Source: Galeruca laticollis
Taxonomy: Eukaryota > Arthropoda > Insecta > Coleoptera > Chrysomelidae
DNA: 64,000 nt
Assembly: GCA_963921935.1 (NCBI GenBank)
Contig: OY998175.1
Coordinates: 230,942,122 to 231,006,121 of the forward strand
Direction of reading: 5' to 3'
Shown: piece after piece, positions 56,553 through 64,000 of the stretch
Layout of the letters: each line of letters starts with the position of its first letter
Numbering within the stretch: position 1 is the first letter of the stretch
The notes under the pieces: model-generated
What the model saw: the letters and a program-made list of their open reading frames with translations, nothing else
What the model was told of the DNA's origin: nothing
The model's database searches: none
Program-made: the position numbers and the translations under genes

Positions 56553-58361
56553 ATGGTCAATACTAGAAGTACAAATTACGACACCGATGTGGAAGCTAAT
56601 AGTGAAGAACCAGCATGGTTTCTTCAGATGATGAAGCAAGAAAAACAAGGAAGAAAACAAGAAAAGAAAGAAGTGGAACGGAAAAAAAAGCAAGAAAAGG
56701 AGGAAGAGGAAAACCGTAAAAAACAAAAAAAGGAAGAATAGGAACACAGGATGAACGTGGAGAAGAAGGAAATATTAAAGGTACTATCTGATATTAGTTC
56801 TACCTTTAAAAGTAAAATAGCTGCCTTAGATAAGAAAATAGATACAATGGAAGAAGGCCAAAAAAAGATATAAAAACAGTTAAGGAATGAAATTGACTGT
56901 CTCGACCCTTACTTCGTGGAATCTACTCATAATATTGTTTTAAATGAAACTCACTGTTTCCAGCTAATTCCACAATATAATGAAAAATGTTGAAAATTCT
57001 TAAAAAATGACAATTGACGATAATAGTTAGTTACGAAACAATTGTCAATTTTTTATAATTTTCAACAATTTTCATTATATTGTGGAATTAGCTAGAAACA
57101 GTGAGTTTCATTTGAAGCACTAATACAGTTTAGGAAGATTTGGCAATAGTTGAAAAAGATTTAAAAACAGTAGAGAAATATTTAAAAACGACAGAGAAAG
57201 ATTTAAAAACAGACCAGCTGAACCTAAGACAAAAATTAGATGCATTAGTAAAGAAAATAGAAGCTAATCCCAATGATAGCAGTTTCATTATTGATAGTGC
57301 CAGAACTGAAATAGTAAATTTGAGACACAACCAGGTTATCAAGCCACCTACATATGATGGCCAATCATCTTGGGAGACATATCGATACCAATTTGAAGCA
57401 GCAGCTAGTGCCAATGGGTGGAATGATCACGAGAAAGCCACATCCCTTTTGATTGCTCTTCGTGGACAACCCCCATGGATTCTGCAATTATTACCCCATT
57501 GCAACCCTAGCTATAACGTCACTATCCAAGCTTTGGAGAACAGGTATGGACGGCAACATTTGAAACAAGTTTTCCAAAGTAAATTGAGGGTGCGCATGAA
57601 AAAAATTAGACGAGAGCCTCCAAGAATACGGAAGTGACATAAAAAGACTATTGAGTTTAGCCTATCCACAGTCACCTAAAGAATTTTTAGAACAATTTGG
57701 CGTTCAAGCATTCATTGATGGTTTAAGAGATACAGAAATGCAACAAGCCCTTCGATTACGCCACCTTCTGACACTACAAGAAGTATTACTTTTGCTCAAG
57801 AATTCGAAGCTGCTAGAACCATTTCCAAAATTCGAAACCGGACGTCCAAAACTACGAGGAATACACTTCGAGGAGGAGAATTTAACCGAAGTTATTGCAA
57901 GAATCGAAAACCTATTGAAAGACACGCTACAAAGTCGTACACCAATTCAAGAATCCTGGAAATGTTTCAACTTCGGACGAATTGGACATCTGCAGAGAAC
58001 ATGTAGAATTCCATTAAGATCTCGAAGCCAAGTTAGGAACTCGGATAACCAAACAAAATTAAGACAACGTACATCCTCGCAGAGCCCAGTTAGAAACATA
58101 GCTCAAAGCCCCACGATTCGCACATATTCTTTGTTTAAAAATGACCGAAATTTAACTACTAGGGGACAACTAGAAAATCACGATTGCAAATTCATTGTCG
58201 ATACTGGCGCAACTAGATCATTTGTACGCCCAAATATGTTGACACAAAAATACGCAAGAACACATAAAGGCCTTGTGCTGGAAACCGCAACTGGTCATAC
58301 TACTCCTATTTTGAGACAAGTAACAGCATCCATGTTTGTGTATAAAAGACTTTTATTTTGA
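56553..58361 (+). pseudogene. gypsy gag and protease remnant
   Basis: It starts with MVNTRSTNYDTDVEANSEEP, then a highly charged Lys/Glu stretch (56640-56740). A coiled coil (DLKTVEKYLKTTEKDLKTDQ) resumes after the MITE. The capsid follows: IKPPTYDGQSSWETYRYQFE, LRGQPPWILQLLP, YGRQHLKQVFQSKLR. After a frame change comes the knuckle CFNFGRIGHLQRTC, with the second Cys lost to Phe, then the protease IVDTGATRSFV. It is cut off at about 58361 before RT. Several stops and shifts make it a pseudogene. Confidence 0.82.
56942..57113. mobile_element. 172-bp palindromic MITE in the gypsy gag
   Basis: The two halves are long inverted repeats: AAATGAAACTCACTGTTTC at the left end and its inverse at the right, continuing almost to the centre (CTAATTCCACAATATAATGA shared). 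The arms are about 75 bp with few mismatches. It splits the gag coiled coil. A target duplication could not be fixed because the flanks are T/A-rich. Confidence 0.75.
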
Positions 58362-58364
58362 AAG

Positions 58365-58562
58365 CTGCAACACCGCCTGGTGATGTATGAAAGTATTTTA
58401 ATGTCAAAGTGACAACGCAGCCCAATCAAGAATTCAGTTACCACAAAACTACAGCGCCAGCAAGGTGTTGTACCGATGCTCACAAATTCATATATCAAAT
58501 AATAAAAGTTATACAGTCCATTGAAGTGTGTGAGTTTATTCATATAAAATAAAAGGTACCCT
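58365..58562 (+). other. Possible LTR end and PBS of BEL element 2
   Basis: A noncoding stretch with AATAAA-like signals near 58498 and 58546 ends in TACATAA. TTGGTCCAATCGATCGG follows, at the place where a BEL/Pao primer binding site should be. LTR limits are unknown. Confidence 0.35.
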
Positions 58563-58794
58563 TACATAATTGGTCCAATCGATCGGATTGTGGTTGCTCT
58601 TAAAAGAGGAAGAAGTTCATCAAGTAAAAAGTGAGGTTGTAGAAGAAAGGCGGGAACTCATCTCTATATCAAGAAGGTGTTCTTTCCATCAAAAGAGAAG
58701 TGAGTCCGTTCCTATTTTTAATAATCATATTATTATTCTTTAATCCTTTATTTTATGCAAGAAATTATTATTCTGTTATCTTATTTGAAAAATC

Positions 58795-60060
58795 ATGGAA
58801 GGTGAACTTAAAAATTAAAAAAGGTAATTTGAAAGGTGGATATACGAAATTTAAAAATTATTTTGAGGAAATAGATAGAACTAATATTACTGATACTATT
58901 ATAAAAAATTTGGAAAAGAGTTTAGAAAATTTCGAGCCAATCTTCCTTGAATATTCTGAGCAACAATCACACATTGAATTATTAGAGCAACCGAACGAAG
59001 TAGAAATCAGCGAGGTTGAACAATTTGAAGATAATTATTACAAATTAATCGGAAATGTTAAATATGTAATAGATACATATAATATTGAAAATCGATCTTT
59101 GTTCGGACGCTCAGAGGTGGGTTCAGTAGCAAACAATTCTAATAAGCCAACTTATGATACTGTAAAACTGCCACCCATTCAGTTGCCCAAATTTGACGGC
59201 CAGTACAGTTCCTGGTTCGAATTTAGGGATGCGTTTTTGGGGTTGTTAGATAAAAACTCCAATTTAACAGATTATCAGAAATTTTATTACTTGAGGCAAG
59301 CATTGGTTCCAGAAACTCTAAAAACAATAAAGTCACTAAAAGTAACGTCCACCAACTATGCCATTGCATGGAACAAAAGGGTAGAACGTTACGAAAATGA
59401 AAATCTTATTATAAATAGTTATATCAAAGACATTTTTGAATCTCCTCAAATAACGACAGAATCCGCCGCAGCATTGCGTCATTCACATGAATAAACATCT
59501 AATAGTCTTTCAGCCCTTAAGGCATTAGGCGAAGAAGTAGATACCTGGGATAGATTGATTATTTATATTTTGGTGTCAAAATTCGACATGACTACTAAAC
59601 GCGAATGGGAATCATATAAATGCGCAGAAAAGAAAGCGACTCTTAAAGATATAGAAACCTTTATTAAAAATAAGTGCGAACTCTTGGAGAAAATATCCTT
59701 CGAAAAAGTAAATAATCGAATACCAAATAGAAAGGTTTCTACATCTTTTTTAACCTCCGCAGAAAATATAGCTCAAAATAAAAATGCATACTATGTAAAA
59801 ATATACATACAATCTATACCTGTGAACAATTCTTAAAACTATCATTATCAGAACGATGGACGAAAATGAGAGAATTGAAAGTATGTACTAATTGTTTAAA
59901 ACCGAATCATGTTTCGTGGAAGTGCAAAACTAATAAATGTTCAAAATGCCAGAAATCTCATAATGTCCTATTACATTATAATAAAACGATTGGTGGAATA
60001 GATTCGAGCACTGCCGAAACAACCGGCAACTTCCCTCATAGCGACAGATCTGCTACATAG
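58795..60060 (+). pseudogene. BEL/Pao element 2 gag
   Basis: The likely native start is the ATG at 58795 (MEGELKN), followed by an early frameshift. Conserved text then reads NLKGGYTKFKNYFEEID, VKLPPIQLPKFDGQYSSWFE and FYYLRQALVPETLKTIKSL (DUF1759 capsid). After further breaks come KALGEEVDTWDR-style text and KREWESYKC. The knuckle segment has VCTNCLKPNHVSWKC and KCSKCQKSHNVLLHY. The role is the same as in the BEL element at 31 kb, but the sequence is clearly a different family. Confidence 0.85.
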
Positions 60061-60084
60061 GCAATCCCACCGCACAGTGGCGAG

Positions 60085-60476
60085 GTGACGAATGAAACAA
60101 ATAATGTTATATTAGTTGTGGTAGGTAACATTACACAAAATCAGGCATTACTTTCAACTGCAATAGTACAAATAAAGAATATTAATAATGAGTATGTTAA
60201 TTGCAGAGCCTTACTAGACAGCGGTTCACAAAGCAATTTTATTACCGAAAAAATGTGCTTAAAATTAGGTATACAAGTACAACCGGTAAACTTTTTAGTA
60301 AAAGGCGTGGGTCAATCTTTAGAAAATATAAGTAAACGGATGAATATTAAATTGAAAGCATGTCTATATGATTATGAAACTAACACCGACTGTTTAGTTT
60401 TACCTACAATAACGGAAAAATTGCCATTGATATCTTTTGATAAAAGTATACTAAGAATTCCCGAAATTGATTGACT
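60085..60476 (+). pseudogene. BEL/Pao element 2 protease region
   Basis: The A17-type protease segment: CRALLDSGSQSNFITEKMC, then LGIQVQPVNFLVKGVGQS and LVLPTITEKLPLISF. The frame stops at 60474. Text characteristic of the protease-RT link (LIGSGLFWSLL) continues in a shifted frame up to 60545, where the TIR element is inserted. Confidence 0.85.
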
Positions 60477-60546
60477 GATCAAAATTTTAATCAAAGCGGA
60501 GAAGTCGTTTTATTAATAGGTTCCGGTTTGTTTTGGTCATTATTAT

Positions 60547-63500
60547 CCCAGACAACATTAGATATTCTATAAATATCCGTGGAATATTCATTTTGGCATA
60601 TTGGAATATTCTCTAAAAATGCCAAGAATATCTTTATGCTTTTTGGAATATTCCTAGAAAGTGAAAATGGGAATATCCTAAATATTCAGAGAATATTCCC
60701 AAATGAATATTCTTTTTCGTACTATATATAAGCTAGGATTATTCCGAGAATATTCAGGAAAGCATTATCTAAGAATGTTCTTCAATGAATGTTTCCAGAA
60801 TATTCAATATATACTATGAATATTCATGGTAGATTCATTTGGAATTTTGTGGAATTATTTCAAATTGTATATTCAGGGGATATTCTTTGTATATTCAGAA
60901 TATTGCAGAAATATCCTCAGAATGTTCAGAACCATACATTTAATGGGGGGAGAGGGAAGGGTTAGTATATAGGATTCATGTAAATGCACTTTTTTCAAAT
61001 TTCTGCAAAACAATAAATTTTCTTAACTGATGGAATTCTCTACCCGACCATTCACTGGATGGTGGCTTCTAAAGTGAATAAAGTGGCACAGGTACAAATT
61101 GGATTCAGAACATGAGTCCGATAACATTAGTGCTTAATTATGGTTACACCTAAGAAAACAATATATTTTAACTACCTAAACATAATAAAATAAAATTCAA
61201 TATTAAATTGTCCAAATTTTTATTAGACAAACATAAACTTTATATTTCTCTATAAACTTTTCAAATTTATATATATTCAACTATAACTTTCATTTTATCG
61301 TTTTTAAACCAAAACGACAGAGCTTCACAAAATATATAAAGCATTAATCTACTTGTTGAACATCAGTTTCGTAAAATTAAATATTTATAGATACTTACAT
61401 TCTCTTGTGAGAAATGAAAAATAAAGGAAAAACAAAATTGACCAAATACTTGTTTCTATAAAAAAATATAGAGTTAATCTTTTAAAATTTGTAAATATTT
61501 ATAGGACCCACACACTGCGAGTTTTTAGCTATACCCAAATGGATAAAACTGTCCGGTTAAGGCCACATATCTGAGGTATAACTGAAAAACATCCTTATTG
61601 TTGACGTTTTGCAATCAGATATATCAATTTACCCGTTCGGGTAAGGCAGTGTTAAAAGCTGGTAGCGTGTGGATTCATAAACTTGCGTTATATCATCACA
61701 GTCACTAGAATGTATTGCGACGGCCTGAGATGAATGTGCCGGTTGCTGTAATGGTGTGGTATCTGCAATTATAAAAGTGATTGTAGTAATCATTTGTAGA
61801 AATTTTACAAATATGAGTATAAAAAATATCGATATTTTCTTAAATTTGTCACTATGCAGAATACATTACATTGACATTGGTATTCTATACTGTCGCTTAA
61901 ATACCAAAGCATATGTTGATTAATTATTGTATGCTCTTCTCATGTAAGTTTTTACCAGCCTCAAGTTCTTAAGATAATTTACTTGTTTAAATGAATGTTG
62001 ACTTAGTTTTATAAACCGATATAAATGTTTTAATTTTTTTGTTTTCATTATCTTAACACCAGGATATTCCCTTATACAAATTTCAAGAAGGTATTAATCC
62101 CTTAAAAAGTATAAATCAATTATGCGGCCAGATGACAAAAAATGAATATCAAAAACAGCTGATTATAAGGTCTACTTAAATTTAATATTTACCAGACCGA
62201 GTAACTATTTTTGTTGGTGGATCATTCAAAAAACTGTTACCTTTGCATTTTAACTATGGAAATAGGGTAGACACAGCTAGCTGAAACAAATGCTTGGGAT
62301 ATCCTCCTTTGGAAATAAATTTTTCCTGACAGTGAAGTTCACACAACCTATAATTCTATTGTAAAGCATCTGTAGTCTTTCCAAACAAATCTGCACAGTT
62401 ACAATCTTCCAACCATAAGTATGCCCTAAAAAGTAAATAAATGTAGTTATTCACATGTCTATTAACTACTAATTTATTATTCAACATATTTTTAGCTGAA
62501 CAGAGCTCGTCAGCAGAAAGCTGATTGTAGTACATATTATTATTTCATGTTATTAAAGGCAGAGGGGCAGATCAATGTTAAAAACCAAAAACATAGAGAA
62601 TTACACAACTTACGATGCATAGGTACATGTAAAATTTTAAAAAAGTAATATATACCTATAATATATTGCATATAGAAACAATTACTCTTACCTCACAGGG
62701 TCTTTGGGAAATCCAAACATAAATATTCCTCCTCCTGTTCTTGAGTGACATCCACGAACTGCACAAGTTATTCATCCCATAACAAATACAATAATTTCTC
62801 ACTAAGAGTTCCACTAGTCACGATATTGATGAAAACAAAATTAAAATAAACTTTAACTAAAGCACAATCCACTTCAGTTCATAGGTTAGATAAAACGGAA
62901 GAGAAACGAACCTATTGACACTTGACTTTGAGCATGCCAGACTTAAGCCCATCACACATGATATTCGAAATTAACCAATAAACGTGTGTACAGAGAACGC
63001 TAGTTGCATTTTAATTGGCTGGCCGCTTTTTGTTGACGCGATTGGGTACCTGTCTTGATTTGGCTTTACGCTGAATGTTATAATTATCATTTATATCTTT
63101 GTTCTCTTTTTATCACACGACGATATGACGAATAACATTATATCCACACCGTATCAACCATTTATGTAGTGTTCATATCGAGGATATTTTTATATCTTTT
63201 TCTTATCTTATAATCTCTATCTGAACTTCAATGAGTTTAATACATGGTTGAATTTGATATATTATATTTATTATTTGTATGAAGGTGATTTTAACTATTT
63301 ACACCTACGCGTTGGGTTGAATATCCGGATAAATGTTTGAACTATACCTTTCGTCGCATGTGAAAAATAATTTTAATTTTCTTTAATCATAAGTAAATAT
63401 GCTTAAAAGAATATGCTAGGAATATTCAGTTTGGTAATATTCTTAAATGAATATTTTAAGAATATTCAATTTGATAATAATCTAAAATGAATATTTTAAG

Positions 63501-63661
63501 AATATTCATCAGGCTTGTTCTGTGAATATTCAATAAGGAATATTAATAGAATATTCAAAAATAATATTAATATTATAAGAATATTCTTAGTTGATTCGGA
63601 ATATTCTTATACTTTTTGGTGTATTTAAAGATTATTCTATGAATATCCCATGTTGTCTGGG
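60547..63661. mobile_element. 3.1-kb TIR element with AT target duplication
   Basis: Perfect 12-bp ends CCCAGACAACAT / ATGTTGTCTGGG continue as a looser match (GATATTC). AT is duplicated at 60545-60546 and 63662-63663; removing the element and one AT restores the BEL codons LLCVGKIEL exactly in frame. Both ends (60570-60930, 63400-63640) are packed with the palindromic motif GAATATTC. A THAP-type zinc-finger fragment lies inside (62356-62765). A 2-bp AT duplication plus THAP recalls ISL2EU-type elements; that is a suggestion only. Confidence 0.8.
62356..62765 (-). pseudogene. Two-exon THAP zinc-finger fragment
   Basis: The minus-strand exon 62765-62692 encodes CAVRGCHSRTGGG then IFMFGFPKDPV, the start of a THAP domain (CX4C, F.FPKDP). 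It ends at a GAG|GTAAG donor. A 266-nt intron ends in TTTTTAG, and exon 62425-62356 continues in phase (YLWLEDCNCADLFGK) to a TAG. The upstream ATG is off by one base, and the second half of the THAP zinc site is not obvious. THAP domains are DNA-binding parts of P-type and some other transposases. It is a plausible relic of the parent transposase. Confidence 0.55.
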
Positions 63662-63663
63662 AT

Positions 63664-64000
63664 GTGTGGGAAAAATAGAATTAGGCCGAAATATGCCCAG
63701 TTTAAGGAAAACAAAATTAGGATGGATGATGGGAGGAAATTTAAGTCCTAGCTTTTCTGAAAATAAATACATTTGCCACGTTAATGTGGATACCTTAAGT
63801 GAACAGATTACAATATTCAGGAACGTTGAAGAAATCAACCACGCGAAACAACTACCCCTGTCGGCGGCAGAACTGTATTGTGAAAATTATTTTAACCAAA
63901 CAACACGTAGGGACGAGTCGGGTAGTGTTATAAGTTAACCCTTTTACTTTGGGTTAATTAGAGGGAATGTAGTTTCTTTGTTGTTACACGATGTACTCGA
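63664..64000 (+). pseudogene. BEL/Pao element 2, protease-RT link, continues past window
   Basis: It resumes after the TIR element with VGKIELGRNMPSLRKTKLGW then MMGGNLSP, the conserved LG...KTKLGW..GG block preceding BEL RT. EEINHAKQLPLSAAELYCEN and the TRRDESG motif lead towards RT. A stop at 63936-63938 and frame changes show decay. RT proper lies beyond the window. Confidence 0.85.

Noticed and set aside
58700..58795. Apparent signal peptide (MSPFLFLIIILLFF) at the start of a BEL gag frame
   Set aside because: BEL gags have no signal peptide; the hydrophobic text comes from the T-rich leader, and the native ATG at 58795 lies in another frame just before a frameshift.

Overview
The window is AT-rich insect-type genomic DNA, probably from a beetle (order is an inference). 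Almost everything coding belongs to transposable elements in different states of decay. The exception is one host gene of the insect CHK-kinase / ecdysteroid 22-kinase-like (EcKL) family. Several TE clades typical of arthropods occur: Jockey/I-type and CR1/Kiri-like LINEs, Penelope-like elements (PLE), Ty3/gypsy and BEL/Pao LTR elements, hAT, and two TIR elements with 2-bp target duplications. There are no rRNA genes, bacterial operons or CRISPR arrays.

Left third (1-17.5 kb). A minus-strand Jockey/I-type LINE (LINE-A) occupies 1-2000 and resumes at 17262-17460. The 15.3 kb between is a nested insertion placed exactly in a TA run inside LINE-A ORF1; the two ORF1 halves align to the family without a missing residue. 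The insertion holds (TA)n, a near-perfect 1,090-bp-arm palindrome made of two head-to-head 5'-truncated PLE copies (GIY-YIG endonuclease plus a hammerhead-ribozyme-like terminus), (TA)n, about 1.9 kb of unassigned DNA with a tRNA-like module, (TA)n, and a 10.7-kb Ty3/gypsy element with 2.2-kb LTRs. That element carries gag and pol on the minus strand, a textbook -1 slippery heptamer between them, and two stops plus one frameshift that disable it.

17.5-32.2 kb. A plus-strand gypsy/errantivirus-like remnant has gag and an envelope-like fragment, but a 78-bp-repeat Asn/Lys-rich ORF sits where pol should be. Next comes a plus-strand CR1/Kiri-like LINE (LINE-B copy 1), interrupted by a 2.1-kb TIR element. 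It is followed by a possible LTR/leader region, a SAP-motif gag fragment, and a minus-strand BEL/Pao remnant whose RT active site reads YVDI.

32.9-54.4 kb. The EcKL gene: exon 1 at 32971-33819, an 18.2-kb intron, terminal exon 2a at 51984-52418, and a diverged second terminal exon 2b at 53987-54430. Both terminal exons have acceptors in the same phase. The intron holds a 190-bp satellite array, a LINE-C 3' fragment carrying a hAT element with perfect TSD and TIRs, a nearly complete minus-strand LINE-B copy 2, an older diverged array of the same satellite, and a 173-bp array. A PLE RT fragment with an internal inversion lies between exons 2a and 2b.

54.9-64 kb. A minus-strand gypsy pol remnant meets a plus-strand gypsy gag-protease remnant head to head; a 172-bp palindromic MITE sits in that gag. 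A plus-strand BEL/Pao element then runs off the window end. Its pol is split by a 3.1-kb TIR element (CCCAGACAACAT ends, AT duplication) that contains a two-exon THAP zinc-finger fragment. Coordinates of broken elements are approximate where decay hides the ends.
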